Assembly (NCBI RefSeq): GCF_964355755.1
Contig: NC_092672.1
Coordinates: forward strand, 21,264,501-21,328,500
Length of the DNA: 64,000 nucleotides
Source: Antedon mediterranea
Taxonomy: Eukaryota > Echinodermata > Crinoidea > Comatulida > Antedonidae
Direction: 5' to 3'
The notes beneath the pieces are model-generated. The model was not told the DNA's origin. It saw nothing but the letters and a program-made list of their open reading frames with translations, and did not search any database. The stretch's first letter is position 1, and each line of letters begins with the position of its first letter. Shown here in pieces: positions 9,656 through 23,493 of the stretch. The position numbers and the translations under genes are program-made.

Positions 9656-12600
9656 TTTTGTCATGTTTAAACATTTCCATTGAACTCTTTATAAAACAAT
9701 GAAAACTACAGCAACATACTATTGAAATATAATCCTTATTCCAAAGTGTAGATATACAGTAATTAAGTCGGAATTATGTACACTTCTATTACACAAAATT
9801 TCAAATTTTTTTAGTTCATTTTCACAAAACTGTTCAATAACTTTTGAAACACTATGATTCTACCTATATATCACATAGAGGTACAAATGATCAAAGATGC
9901 TAGTTGATAGACATATAGACTGTATTCATTTATTTTATAATTATCATCATACTCATTTGCCATACTCTCCTTAATTCCTTTCAACAACATCACCACCAAC
10001 AACAACCACCTCCTGGTTATAGTCACCACCACCAATCCCAAGAATGATAATGCAGAATTTGGTTGAGAGCTAAAGTGATCTGTTAATACACACCATAATT
10101 ATAGTTCTTTGTTATTAGGTTGTAATTATTTTTTCCATATAAAATATAAGATACAGATAGTATATCTGCCACATTTATTCTTTATACTCAGGATTAACAA
10201 ACATAACTAAAACTGAAATAGCGAAACAAATATAATTTTGTAAGTTATTTACCGTAGCTAGTTTTTAACAAATCACCTTACATAATAATTACAGTATCAA
10301 ACCACCATTACAATGTCATACAAAATGTAAAAATAAACAAATCATCATTAGCATAACTAGGTGATGATTTGAAATATTTTTATTCTATTCAAAAAGATGT
10401 TTATTTCTTAACATTTATTTAAATATACATACACACATAGTAAATTATAGTAAACAAAAAATAAAGGGAAATTGTTTAACACTATTAACAACCTACATTA
10501 GAGGTGAAAAACAACAAAGAAAAACAAGAAAGTTGAACTAGACTTAAATGTTATACACAACTGTAACAAGTTCAGAGTGTATCCAACTTTTAACATTATG
10601 ACATATTTTAGACCACTGACAATGGTGATCACCAGTGCTTTGCAAAGTCTGCAGTTGCACTTTAATCATGTTTTATTCATTCATATTTATCTCCATCATC
10701 CAACTTTATCAAACAAAACTTTTTTGAGGATAAACATACAGTAGCTATATGTAAGGTTCAACTTTTATAATTTTAAGTTTAACATTTTCTAACATTAATG
10801 TTAAAAGATTACTTTTACAAGAACTTATATAGACAAATTTCAAATTTCAGTACAAGCTAATTAACAAAAATATATATAAGTTTTTGTAGCATAACTATAT
10901 ATTTTAATCAATGGATGTAAAAGACTTTGCATTATATAAACGTATTACAATTGTTTATAAACTCTTCATTGTTGTAGATTCTATTTCAATACTACCTTTT
11001 TTAAACTAATATTTACCTTGGTTCATCCTTGTTTCAGTTGGATATGGTCCTATCTTTTCAATTTACATTCATGTTCACAGAGTAAATTAGGATTTATCTA
11101 TTAAGATTAAATTCAATAAAACTATATTCCATAACAATTTTCCTATGAATAAATAGATGGAATTATTCTTATTTATTGATTTGATTCAAACCAATTTCAT
11201 ACACATTTACACATCCAGCAATATTCTGTTCATTTTACTACTATTATACAATTCATTTATTAGCTTTGTTATGGGTTTAACAAGCTAAATTCTGTCTGTC
11301 ATATAATATAATAGTCAAAGGCAAAAAATGTCTTAATAGGCAAACAATTTCTATTGATCATACATCCTAATAATCCATAATTGTTTTTTATAATATCACA
11401 GAATAATTTGGATTTTTATTTTGCTACAGTAAAGTTCAAATTACACAGTAAAATCTCTATTCTTTTGTACATAAACTTTGAGGCACTTTAAAAACAAATT
11501 GGAAAATTAGACGGTGTTGTAAAAAATATTATCAGATGAAAATAATATAGGTAATATAATGTTACGTTTCTGGTGTTTTCCTTTATTGATTTGATTCAGA
11601 CCATTTTCATACACATTTAGCAATATTTTTTTCATTTTTTAACTAATAATATGCATAGAAAATGTTTATTTTACTACTACATCTCATTAACTGATTCATT
11701 TATTAACTTTTTTATGGCTTTAACAAGCTGAATTCTGTCATGGGACCAATATAATAGTCTTATAATAGACAATAAATTTCTATTGATCGTACATTCTAAT
11801 AATTATTGATGTTTCATAATTTTTTTAATTTTATTTTGCTACAATAAAGGAGAAATAAACGGTGTGGTAAAAAATATTATCAGATGACTAAATATATTTA
11901 ATATATACGTTTATGTTTCCGGTGTTTTTATGCAATTTCAAATTTTTATTTTTGTGCTATAGTTTAATAGTAAACTAAATTTATCTTCCCATTTCCACCC
12001 TTTAAGACAGAATAGTCCAACTTCCCTTTCCTTGTAGTAGAGCACCGTATCAAGAATGTTAAATAACAGACAAGAGACGTAAAATTGCTTGTCTACATAC
12101 ACTTTATTCACAGTACACATATGGCTGAATGCATATAACAACATTACTATAAGCCCAACAACTGGGAAACCTTTAACATGTGGCTTACCTTTCATCGGTC
12201 ATGCTTTTTAACAACCTACCTTAAACCCCTGCGTTAGCGGCTAAGGTAACACCAACCCAGCGAATGCTATGCAGTTCAAATATACTCATTGTACCCACAG
12301 CATAAAATATCCTTAAACAGCACAGCAGCGTGAATAGGACATCTTTCTAGCATGTGGCTACTAGTTGATTTCACTGACTAAATAGTGCTAATGTGGTTCC
12401 ATGCCTTCTACTCTCTATATCAGCATGTACTGTATAAAGGCCCAGGTATCTGTGTCCAACAATAATGCCCAACCACCAATAGTTCTTGATAGTTCAAACA
12501 CTGAATTATTTAATATTTTAAATAAACTAAAATTTACACTATGTAGTATTTTTTAAAAAAAATAATAAAATATGCACTAAAGGTTGATTTTCCTTTTGCC

Positions 12601-12765
12601 CAAACCTTGTATTATTTTAGGTAAATACAGAATTTCATTTACAGTATTGTGGTACAAAACTATGGAACAATCAAGTCCTTCTGTTTCTGAATTATTTCTT
12701 GTAGATGTTAAATCTTTGATTAGTTTTACACCTTTTCACCTTCTGTCAATTATTTAAGAATTACT
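9656..12765. repeat. Long repeat R6, copy 1
   Basis: About 3.1 kb are collinear with 45150-47815. Landmarks are CATAGAGGTACAAATGATCA, CACCTCCTGGTTATAGTCAC, ACTGACAATGGTGATCACCA and GCGTTAGCGGCTAAGG. No coding potential is recognisable. The copies differ by two insertions and one replacement in copy 2. The block is best read as duplicated intron sequence. Confidence 0.8.
11172..11930. repeat. Internal tandem repeat in R6, about 0.4-kb unit
   Basis: TTTATTGATTTGATTCA(A/G)ACC starts at about 11172 and again at about 11584. Both halves run through ATTCATTTATTA, TTTAACAAGCT(A/G)AATTCTGTC, TTTCTATTGATC and TTTATTTTGCTACA. Copy 2 of R6 has lost this whole stretch. Confidence 0.7.
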
Positions 12766-12769
12766 AACA

Positions 12770-14226
12770 CTAGATGATGGTACGCTCGCTTCGCTCGCGT
12801 ACCATCTAGGTCGTGCCCACAGATGGTTCTCGAATACATAATAATGTCAGCGTTAAAAAAACTGGCGATTTCAAATGTACGTACCGCAGGACAATAATAC
12901 ATGTCGTTTACAGGAACGAATAAATAGACACTGTGATTTATGTACTGTAAAATTAGTACCCTGGGAATTACTTCCGAAAGAGAAACTTGTCACAAAATGA
13001 GACCAATTGTTTAAGTCAAATTTAAACAAACTTAAATTGTGTTTTGTATGTAACATTTGGGTTGAGGGATGGGGAAGAGGATGGGTGCAAAGAGGAACAA
13101 TTTTTAAATATATTCTTTACCCATTTATTAACGAAATATTAATTGTTTTCATGTTTTACAAATAATATACCACTAAACACACAGTAAAACATTGCGATGT
13201 AATACTTTGTTGAAACTATCACCGTCCTAGTCGATTGAAATAGTACAGTACATGTAACGATACATCACTACGACGTATATATGTTTATATAATGTAAAAC
13301 AATTTGTGAAAACCACCTCTATTCGGGGAAAATCATATAATTCGATTTAATCGTCAATAAATATTAAATTATCTAACTCAACTTAATTAGTAGGCCTAAT
13401 GGTTTTACATTGTTTCTTAGAGCAAATTCTAAGTTGGTTCCTACCCTACCCACCCCCTACCCACCAAAGTTGTTCTGCGTTTAGGGCATGTGATGTACCG
13501 TAGGCCTATCCTCTACTGGTTTTACAACGCTACTCATGCCAGTGAGGGAAGGGTGATGATATGGGTGGTTTAACTGCAATAATAAAGATGTGTAATATAC
13601 GGCGAGTGAAAACGCTAGCTCATTATCTGTTTAAAAAAAATTTATATCCAACCTCTGCAGCACAGATTGAAAAAAAAAATGGATCGAATTTCTGTTATGA
13701 GTATACAGTACCTGTACTTGCCTTTACGACGCCTGAGGGAATAGACACTTGTGGAACAGAGATTGGAATGTTCCATTCATCGCAAATCAATACATTTGTA
13801 TAAACGTATATTAAATCTATCAAAATAGTATTTTTTAAAGAAAATCGGCCTTTCTTCAACATTATGATGCTATACTCGAACTGTTCAACCGGTTTTCAGC
13901 CATTAAAAACAATTATCGTAGGAGGAGATAGGAAAATGCGAAGCATCCTCGTATTATTGTCTGCAGGTATTTTTCAAGACGGACATCCATTAGACAGTGT
14001 ATACCACGATCGAAAACACCCCTATTTGGGGCAAATCGTTGAACCTAAATTCGTTTTAATCGTCAATAACTAATTATCGAACTCAATTTAATTAGTAAAC
14101 AGGGTTACATCAGGTGGTTAAAATCAGTACCGAAAGTACGAACCAACTTTATATACCATCGAGTAAACATTCTAGAAATAACGCGCGATTTACCAAATTT
14201 TGCCCTTACGTAAATGTATATATAGA
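12770..14226 (-). mobile_element. Helitron-like element, non-autonomous
   Basis: On the - strand the 5' end is TCTATATATACATTTACG, preceded by A. The 3' end is a strong hairpin (GGTACGC-GAGCGAAGCGA-GCGTACC), then ATCAT and CTAG, followed by T. TC start, hairpin, CTAG end and A|T insertion are all Helitron hallmarks. No Rep/helicase is present. Internal direct repeats (about 13320-13390 and 14020-14095) share TTAATCGTCAATAA. Open frames at 13561-13803 and 13864-14073 are unrecognised. The element sits exactly at the 3' tail of the LINE. Confidence 0.65.
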
Positions 14227-14411
14227 TTCAGTACAAACAAACATACAAACATTATAAACAAGGTACGGCATCATTCAATAAAACAGAACAAAAGTACTAT
14301 CAGCACCTGCGGGTAACCAAAAGCGGATCAGTTCAAAAGAACTACACTGTCGAGTGGCTTTCCCAACTAATAGTACGAAAAACGCAATAGACATAAAAAC
14401 ACAGAGATAGT
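14227..14411 (-). mobile_element. 3' UTR of the LINE
   Basis: This lies downstream of the LINE stop codon on the - strand and ends in TGTTTGTATGTTTGTTTGTACTGAA, a tail type common in non-LTR elements. The Helitron abuts it directly. Confidence 0.5.
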
Positions 14412-17400
14412 CTAGATAAATTCGATATCATTATCAGTAATACATTTTTTCAAATCCCTTCTAAATCCCCCAAAGTTAAACAGGACTTTGTTACGAACTT
14501 CATGCGGGATACATTCCCATATTTGAGGGAAATTAACAAACAGGGAGTATTTAAATGCATTAGTTCTAGCATACATGTGTTTAAAGGTGAGGGACTCTGG
14601 ATACCGAGAATTAATTGTAAGGTATTCAAATATATCAAAATAAATTAACTTATGCAAACACTTAACTACAAAAATTATACTATGAATGAAATTTCATTCT
14701 TTGAACCATATCTGGTAAATTTATTGTCTTAAGCCTGTCAGTGAAATCGCCTTCAACACACAATTTAGTAACCCGTCTTAATGACTTGTTAATAGCTATA
14801 TTATGTTGTTTTTGATGTGGATCCCACACAGGAGCACCATATTCAATAACAGGTCGACATAGTGCATTAAAAAATCGTAGTAAAATTTCGGTGTCATTGA
14901 AACCTACAGACCGTTTGATAAACCCAAGCATTCTCATAGATTTCATCGATACATCATGAACGTGAGCAGACCATGTTAAATCACGTGAGAAGTTAATACC
15001 AAGATATTTATGTGAATTAACAGCTTCAAGGGGATTGGATTCGATTGTATAAATAAAATGAGGGATATAATTACGTTTCCTAGTTATGTGCATGACTTTA
15101 CACTTCTTTGCATTTAATTTCATTTTATTATCCTCGCACCATTTGGAAATTTTACAAAGATCCTGTTGTAAGGTAAGTGCATCATGACGACTGAATCAGT
15201 GGTGGCGCCAGGATTTCCCCGACGGGGGTGCCGAATTCCCCGACGGAGGGCCGAATTCCCCCACGGGGGCCATACGCGCGAAAGCGGGGGTGGGTTTGGG
15301 AGGGGGTATTCCCTCTCCCGAGCCTCAGAAAATTTTAAAAAAATAGATGCTTACACACTGTTTAATAGGCTAGAGCAACTGTTTCCATTACATTTAATAA
15401 CAATGTCACATAATAATGTAAATTTAAATAAATCCTACCTAAATACTCTAATACGGATCTTTTTTAACGAACTAATAATAAACTTTGATCGAAAAACACT
15501 TCAAACGAAATGAACATTTGGTAATGCGGGACTCCGAAAATGCCTCGATAGTGCATGTATTTAGTGTACGACTGTGCTTTGGTTTTTCTGTTAACCTCAG
15601 ATATATACCCTATAGCCGGGTGAATAACTCAATGTAATTTAGTATACAATGATGATTGCCGTAATCGCCGTGTCTATAACACAAATCAATAAAATGCCAA
15701 ATACGCCACACACGTTTTTTCGGCCGTGTACATAGAACAAGACATTTCATGTTTATGTTATGCCTATGAAATAATAATAAAAGAACATCATGTTTATCGT
15801 TTTTTTTATCGTTTATACTGCATACCATTATATAAAAAACCTTCATACGCGAGAAAAAAGTTCACGATATTACACTCTACTTTGTTCAGGGGTGTAAATA
15901 TAGGTCCACGCTAATGCTTGCACACGGACCAGGGCGGAAAATGGTGTATTTTTGGAAAGTGATGACGTCCGCATTCACAAGAGGAGCGAGCTAAGACAAC
16001 GTGATGCTGGTAGTGGGAGTGCATGTGTTTTGAAAATAACTCAGTTGTGGGTATTTTCCGAAGATTTTAAATCGCTTTTTCTTTTTAAACTCTTGAATTC
16101 ATAAATAGTAATTAAACTCTTAGCTCTTTCAATATGTAGGCCTATTTACACAACTATAACTCTAGCCTACTCTTCTTAATTAAAAGAGTCAAGTGCGTCG
16201 AATCCGCGTCTAGCGACGGTCGCGAGTTTGGTGCATCTTTTTTTCCCTTTAGAATTAAGGGAGGTGGCTAGCCACCCTATTCACCCCCTACCCTAGATCG
16301 AGATTTATGCGCGAAAAGAAACGTGACCAGACCCTGTTTTATGGTTCGGCCAACCGCTTCCTTTTCCCAATCGAACCCCCACCCAAACCCCTTTAATCGA
16401 CAGCGAACATATACGCGGTACACCAAGGGTTATTGGAAATTGAAACAATTCGTAAACTCAACCGTGAGAACATAACCAGCTTTCCCCGTTGGAATCTGTC
16501 ACTGAGAAAGGAGTGAAGACACTTTAGGAGAGATCCACATACTCCCATGTTGTGCAGTTTCTTGATTACTAAATCATGGGGAACACGGTCAAAGTCCTTC
16601 TCCCAATCAAGGAATATTGCATCAATTACAGGAGGTTGTCTAACATCCATTGTTTGTGACCAATCATGATATAACGCTGAGGCCTGTGTAATACACGATC
16701 TACCTGGATAAAACCCGTGTTGCGTGGGACTGATGAAAAAGAATGTTATCTGCTATAATACGTTCAAAAACCTTACCTATAATAGAACATAGCGATATGG
16801 GTCGATAATTTTTAACATCGTTACGATTACCTGACTTAAAAATAGGAGTGATATTCGCGAGTTTCCAATCTTTTGGTACAAAGCCATCCGTTAAGAACTT
16901 GTTAAACATTTTGCACAACACTGGGGCAATAATTGGAGCTGACATGGATAACATTTTAGGTGTAATCCCGTCAGGTCCAGGGGATTTGTTGGGTTTCAAG
17001 GACAATAGAGCCTCGAAAATAGTTTTTTCAGTAATATTAATGTTATTAAGGGGAACAATATCTGGGTGAACACAATTACAGATCTCATGGTTAACATTGA
17101 AATTACGATTAGGTTCGTTAAAGTTTGACGCAAAGAATGTGGAAAATGCATTTACCGCATCGATATCGGAAACCAAGGGTATACCGTTAAAAACAAAACT
17201 AAAAAAACTTTTGGAGTCACCATTTACACAGGCGACACTTAATTTCCTAATATATTGTAGATGAGCTTTTTTTGTTAGGTTTGATAATTTATTACTAAAC
17301 TTTCTATATTTGTCCATCTTACTTGGGTTATGAGGATGACAATGAGCCTCTTTTAGCATTCGTTTCTTTTTACGAGCCATGGTAACCATTTCTTGAGTTA

Positions 17401-18030
17401 TCCAAGCTGGCCTGTTTCTCTTTTTACTTTTGACTTTAGGGATACAATCGTTGATAGTGGCGAGAAAGAGGTCTTTAAAATTTTCCCACATTTCCTCACA
17501 GTCTGATTGTTCCAGGCACAGGCCCCAAGGAACCGCCCCCAACGTTGTAAAAAGATCGTCATGGTCACATTTACTATATTGATAATAATATATATCTACA
17601 GGTTTAACTTTACTGCGTCTAGCGTTAATATTAAAATAAACCCCAAGGTGGTCACTTGTACTGAGACCGGGATGACTTCTGAAATTACCTACAATGTCAG
17701 GGTTATTGCACAAGACCAGATCAATAATGCTACTTTTGGTGTTAGAAACACGGGTAAAAAAATCAACAAATTGTATAGTATCAAGTGGAGCAATAATTTA
17801 TTTAAATTTCTTATAAACTAAGGGACTATCGACACTGTAATCATAATTAAAATCACCAGTTCAAATTATACCACAGTACTTATGTAAAATAGATAGGATA
17901 AAATCAACGACATCGTGGAATTGATTGAGCCAATCGTCATTTGAACTCGGTGGCCTATAAACAGCACATATTAAAACGTTAAAATTGTTATTTACAGTTA
18001 TTTCAATAATTTTGACCTCAATGTTAGATT
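14412..18030 (-). pseudogene. Broken LINE ORF2 (endonuclease-reverse transcriptase), CR1/Jockey group
   Basis: Fragments occur in the order of a non-LTR retrotransposon polyprotein. The endonuclease C-terminal half (18046-17640) shows YRPPSSN, TGDFNYD, IDLVLCN and STSDHLGVYF. The RT fingers (17640-16700) show NKSPGPDGITPKML and KNYRPISLCSIIGKVFERII. The palm (16650-16410) shows DAIFLDWEKDFDRVPHDLV and an ITLGVP remnant. The thumb and C-terminal region (15185-14412) show KLNAKKCKVMH, YLGINFSRDLTWS, RPVIEYGAPVWDPHQ and a terminal WECIPHEVRN. The YxDD box is missing because a 1.2-kb insert replaces it. There are several frameshifts (near 14680, 16440, 16690, 17830). The 5' end is truncated at about 18030. 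It is inactive. Confidence 0.88.
15189..16405. mobile_element. 1.2-kb insertion replacing the RT catalytic box of the LINE
   Basis: The region is GC-richer than its flanks, with a left end of repeated GGGGGTGCCGAATTCCCCGACGG-type blocks and a right end rich in CCCC tracts. The LINE frames stop at its borders (about 15189 and about 16405). It contains only short unrecognised frames. By alignment of the LINE fragments about 40 codons of RT are also missing, so insertion was accompanied by a deletion. The family is unknown. Confidence 0.55.
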
Positions 18031-20745
18031 GAAGTTTCTCCTTCATCTAATGTTCAAGCAGTATTGTTATAATGTTTTTTTATTGAGAATTGTTCTATAA
18101 TTTCACACATAAATTAATTATTCCCTCAGATTTGAAATCAAAATAAAATGAACATTGACAAAGTAATGTATTTAATAATTGCCCTGATTCAATGTACAAC
18201 TATTAATTTAGATTGTATACTGGCTTTTTCTTTTATCCAAATGTACATATGAAAAACATAAGCACTCATTTTGAGGACTTGTGATGAGTTGAATATCAAA
18301 TAACAATATTATCAAGTTAAAGTTCAATACAATTTTTTTCTTAATGGTCAAATGAATACAAAACAGAAAATATATTTAGGTTACATTAATTTGTTTAAAA
18401 AGTAGCATGAAAACATAAAATAAATTACATGAACAAAGGTAATAACTATACAGGAACCAAAACTTAAAATAAATAAATAAAATCAACAGAAATATAGACA
18501 ATAGCATATTATTTTATCAGAAAAGTAGTTGGAGAGATAATGATTTTCAATTATTATACAAAAGTTTTTCTGATTAGAAACAAGGGTTAAATCAAGACTA
18601 TTCCACCTAAATTTGGGGTAAAACATTATTTTTTGTTTAAAATAATTGCCAAACTCTGCAATCCTAAAAAAAACATAGCAAACCTCATTTAACCAACATA
18701 AAAGTGATAGAATCAGTAGTGTACAACTCACTTGGTTTTGTCAATTAACAAATTTAAATATATTTTTGTTAAATACTTAATTTTGTGGTTAAGTATCATT
18801 TTTTGGTTTAAAAACAATATTGATAAACCTTCACCGCCCCAAACAATGTTACAGTAATGTATAAGTAAAACATTTTATTTTAATTTCTTTAGAATACTAA
18901 TATATTTAGATATTTTATTTGAGAAAAATTGTTGACAGCCAATAATCTAATTAAAAGACCAAGGAATGATACTTCACTTTTCACAATTAATTTTCCATTA
19001 AAAAAATATAAAAATTGTTGTGTGTAAGTTCACTAATACAATTAGTTTTAGTCGTATTAATTAATAATTAGTTTGTAGTGAACCATTTACTAACTTACTT
19101 AACTTTAAATTTAAAAAGTTCAACAAGACAATATTGTTATTAAAATGTAAAGTTGTATTATCTGCATACAAAAATTTGTCTGAAAAATTTACTAATTATT
19201 AATTTGAAATAATGATTTCGATCTGTAAAATATCTTTTAAACCAATGTAAGAAAGGCTCCAAAATACCATAACAAAACCACTTGAAAATATCATGGTTAA
19301 CAACATCAAAAGTTTTTGATAAATCTAGAAAGGTACTTTCAAAAGCAGTATTAACAGAATTAGTGAGTTTGTTGAAAAATGGGTAAAATTAAGATTGGTA
19401 TAAAAGTATCCGTTTTTAAATACAGGATTTACATTTAATATCATTAGGTACAGAACCCATCATGAATGATTGATTAATGGCGTATGTGAGATGGCTTATA
19501 ATTAATGGAGCAACCTTTTTAAGAATCATGCTCTGAACCGTTACTAGAATTCAAATTATTAATTATATTAAGCACTTCTGTTTCAGATATAAATGGGAGG
19601 TGGTAATTAAGAGATTAGGTCTTTGCCATTTTAGAATATATAGAATTACAGAGTTTTACAAATGTGGCTATACTTTTTATATCTTGAAATATTTGAACTT
19701 TTATGAATTTTTAAAAGTTTATGCTAATGTTTACTAAATTTATTTAGGTGGGGTGTGTAGAGGGTGTCATCAATAGTTGTTTTAGTGTTTTGGGTTTTTT
19801 TTAACTTCAAAAAGTATATAAAAAAATGTATCCAACATTAGGATTAACTGTTCAGTTTAGACGAATCAGTTTGAGAAAAATCAAAGCAAAATGCACCTAT
19901 ATCTGTAATTCACTATCAATGGTCAAGAACGTCAACCTTATTAAAAGTTAATCATAATCAATTAATTTTGAAATAAGTAAATGATCAGAGATGTCTGAAT
20001 TGTAATACCTGATAAAATATCAACATTTGTAGGCCTATAGAGTATCATGGTGTGACGTCACAATGATAGTGGCCGCTGCATGGTTGCTAGCCAAACAAAA
20101 AATGCGTTCAACGCTACTATGTTGATAAACTGTAAAGATCTGTATTTTCTATTATTTTTGAAATAGGTAAATGATCAGAAATGTCTGAATTGTAATACCT
20201 GATAAAATATCAAAATTTGTAGGCCTATTGGTCTGTGTAAAAATAATCAATAAGTTCTGCATTATTTTTTCTAAATCTCATCAGTTTGGAAATCGTAGGG
20301 AAAAAAGTACAATAGTTGATAACATGATATAAAATAATTATTAAATAGATTATGCTTATTAAATTTGATTAAAACAATGTTGAATTCTCCTACAATATTA
20401 CAAAATCTTCATGATTTAAATCTTGAAAACAATTAATTTATAATAACAGCAAAATGTTCTGTGTTATTGTTGACTTGTAAATAAAGCCAATTATAGTTTG
20501 TTTTATTAATTTATAAAAAGCGAATCACATATAGCTCTTTTGTCAATAATAACTATCACATTTTGTAATAAAAAAAAAACATTAGTTGTGTTCTAGAATG
20601 TTCATAACATTTTTATTTAAATACATTATGCGTATGACAAAGATGGTGATTTGTTTGTAAGGATTTCTGAATCAAATAAATATTATGCAGAGCTATTCAA
20701 GTACAGTATGTCTTCACTCGTAGAAAAAAACTAGTGATTTCACTT
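18031..20745 (-). mobile_element. Repeat R1, copy 1: decayed LINE RT sequence
   Basis: It starts GAAGTTTCTCCTTCATCTAA and recurs at 35470-38800 and 47845-48770. On the - strand, 19345-19230 reads as an RT palm (FLDLSKTFDVVNHDI, then YGI and a W-F pair). The stretch 19500-19430 carries a LINHSFMMGSVP-like motif that precedes NYRPIS in these enzymes. The open frame 18731-18483 (PKFRWNSLDLTLVSNQKN) resembles the C-terminal tail of LINE ORF2. Stops and frameshifts are everywhere, so this is an old copy. Confidence 0.65.
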
Positions 20746-20759
20746 ATAAAATGACAAAT

Positions 20760-21655
20760 AAATGGTTAATTCAACCAAAAACCCATTGGCTGCATTGGCT
20801 GGCAGCCAATTTGAACATATTTTCATTAAAACATTTAATTGGAAATTTTTTCAGGTAAATACATTTGTTTAGATCAAATTTTGTGTCAAAATGGATAACT
20901 ATTATGTTACATTAAAATGGCACATTCAACAAAAATGTTGTTAAGAATATTTTTTTTTTCAGGGGGACATAAAATTTCACAAACCTTCAATTGTTCTTAC
21001 ATATGATTTTGTATTTTAAAAGTGCAATTTTCACAAATTGTTTTTCAGACAAGTCACTTAAATGCCCTATGATCCCTGTGTATTATAATGATCAAAGATG
21101 CTAGTTGTACTGAATATTTTAGTATGATGTCTTATTCATCATTTTTAGTAATGTATTTGGCCATACTCTCTTTTATTTTCAAAAAACACTACCAACTCCG
21201 TCCAACACAACCTCCTCATTAGGTGAAGAGCAATGACATTAAAGGATGTAACATAGACCCATATTAGACCCATTTTTAGTTTGTAATTATTTTTTCCATA
21301 ATACATTACAAGGGCCTATACATTTTATATTACACAGTGCCCTCACTAATTATTTATTTTACTTAAATTCTGTTTATATTGTTAGCACTTTCAGTACCAG
21401 TGTACTGTTCAATAAAAACCAAAACATCTGTAAAAAATTGAATTAAATTTAATTTTTTAGACCTTTTTTACGAAACACCTTTTAATTGAAATAGCATTTA
21501 AAATAAAAGAAAAACAATTACCAGCATTAAACTAGATGATGATTTCATTTCATTATTCGGTCTATTTTAGTATATGCATAAAAAACCTGAAATTGGGGAG
21601 ACCAGGGTCAACCTACAGTAAGTGAACTTAATCACTGAGCTATACGGTAATATTT
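20760..21655. repeat. Dispersed repeat R2, copy 2
   Basis: Homologous to 1555-2412 and 2641-2655, without the LINE tail. It directly follows R1 here, and R4 follows it. Confidence 0.75.
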
Positions 21656-21666
21656 GTTGTCTTATT

Positions 21667-22340
21667 CTAATTTGGCATTTTTGGTCGCGTGCAAATGAGA
21701 CTCTATAGCTCACTATGTCGGTCGGTAGGTCGGTCGGTAGGTAAACACTAACTCAAATTTGCGCATGTGACTGCAGCCATGTATATGGCCTTGTTAATCA
21801 TCTATTTAAATAATAATAAATACAACATAGTATAAAATTGACTCCAAATAACGAGAGGCAAGCCATGATTCAACGTTTCGATCTTTATTTGATCATCATC
21901 AGGAATATATTACAAAATGTAAGCATTATTGTTATTATTATGGAATGCTTTATTAAATAGGTAACAGCAGTGAGCATCAGTGCTTTGCACAGTCTGTAGT
22001 ATAATTAAAATGATTCCATCTTCTATCATTGTTATATTTATTCATCTTCTTCTTCATTATAAGACAGTAACCAACAAACTCATTTAAATATAAATCTACC
22101 CACTGTAATGTTGGTGTTGCTACAGTTGTTCATATTTTAGAACAATGACAGATTATCAATGCTTACTTTATAGCATTCATTCAAGTATAAGTAATAATGT
22201 CAACAGTATACTATTTGAAGATCACAATATAAAGAGATCAACTTTATTATTATGATTTTGTAAAGCTTAATATTTGTTAACAGACTGTTCTTTATTTATC
22301 CACAAAATGGCAAAGATTAAAAATAAACTTGTTTCAAAAA
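21667..22340. repeat. R4-R5 block, uninterrupted copy
   Basis: It matches 5221-5540 joined to 9307-9655. The junction CAGTGCTTTGCACAGTCTG (21980-22000) is the pre-insertion form of the hAT-like target site. Confidence 0.85.
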
Positions 22341-23300
22341 TGAAAAAAATTTAAAACATTGATCATTCCTTAAGTTGGTCATTGACACTATTTTAACTAA
22401 AATAACTAACTAAAATTTAAAGTTTAGTTAGCAAAGTTCAAAAGGATGAATTAAAACACCTAATAAAAACCTTAAAAAGAGGCTACGAGGAAGCTTGTTT
22501 TTCTTGTCTTACCATTATTGAATAAATGTTATTGAATTGAAATTGAATTGAATTCACAGCCACCACATATTTAATATACATTAATGACAAAATATGATGT
22601 TTTAATTAAGTTTAACTAAAAATGAAAAACTACAATGTGTATTCCCTTTGCGTACTGATCAGCCATTTGTTATTGTTGCAAGGTTTCAAAATGATGCAAT
22701 GAACTTTACTCCGTCCATTGGATTGAATGTTAAATTGACCAAATATAAGTCCTGATAATTAACAGAACAGAGTATGCTCAGTATACTGTGCATAAGCATG
22801 CGCAGATTAATGTTTTGTGTAGATTACCGTATCCTTTCATCTACCGTCCACCTTCATCTACTGTCCTGTCATAAAGTCACTAGTAGGTTTTATTGTAAAT
22901 TAACAGCACACCACGTGCAACAGCTAATACTAAATAGTAGTACTAATTATTGTCAGTATTTTCATTTCTATTGTAAATTAATAGTCAACAGATACCTCTT
23001 AGAATCAGTCAGTCATACATTCTACTCATCCACCCTTTACCAAAAATTTGGGATTTTTAAAATGTCTTTCTTTCCATCGTATATATTCATTTAGGACTGA
23101 CAATTTCATTCTTATAGTTTCATTCTACTGTAAAACAATACTACTCTCTTTTTCATTGCATTCAGCCTCTTACATTAACATTCAAATTAATTCAGAATAA
23201 ATACATGTGAAAGATGAAGCCTAAAAAAACAGAATAACTAAAATACAAATACATTGGTATATTTCGAATTTCGAAAGGCATTGTGAGATAGAATAGAGCT
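22341..23300. other. Non-coding stretch
   Basis: AT-rich. The open frame 22774-23094 lacks any recognisable motif or codon signature, and the direct repeat TCTATTGTAAATTAA/TTTATTGTAAATTAA inside it suggests non-coding sequence. Confidence 0.45.
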
Positions 23301-23304
23301 AATG

Positions 23305-23493
23305 GGTGGCGCCATTGTGAGCCATGGAGAAGCGCGCCCTCATCAAATTAGAAAGTAAAAATCATGGAGGGGATCTGCTAATACTATAGGGGGGATAGAG
23401 TAATTGACTGAGCCCTCTATAGGAATTAATAGTTTTGACTTCTAGTTTGGAGGGGGCGCTGCTCCATGCTGTGAAATGGCGTCACCCAGTTTG
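23305..23493. mobile_element. Small MITE-like inverted-repeat element
   Basis: The left arm GGGTGGCGCCATTGTGAGCC...GCGCGCCCTC and right arm GAGGGGGCGCTGCTCCATGC...ACCC are reverse complements over about 38 bp with few mismatches. The spacer is about 115 bp. No target-site duplication is evident. Confidence 0.5.

Noticed and set aside
22774-23094. 106-aa open frame on the + strand
   Set aside because: No motif. Internal direct repeats and AT-rich composition fit chance.
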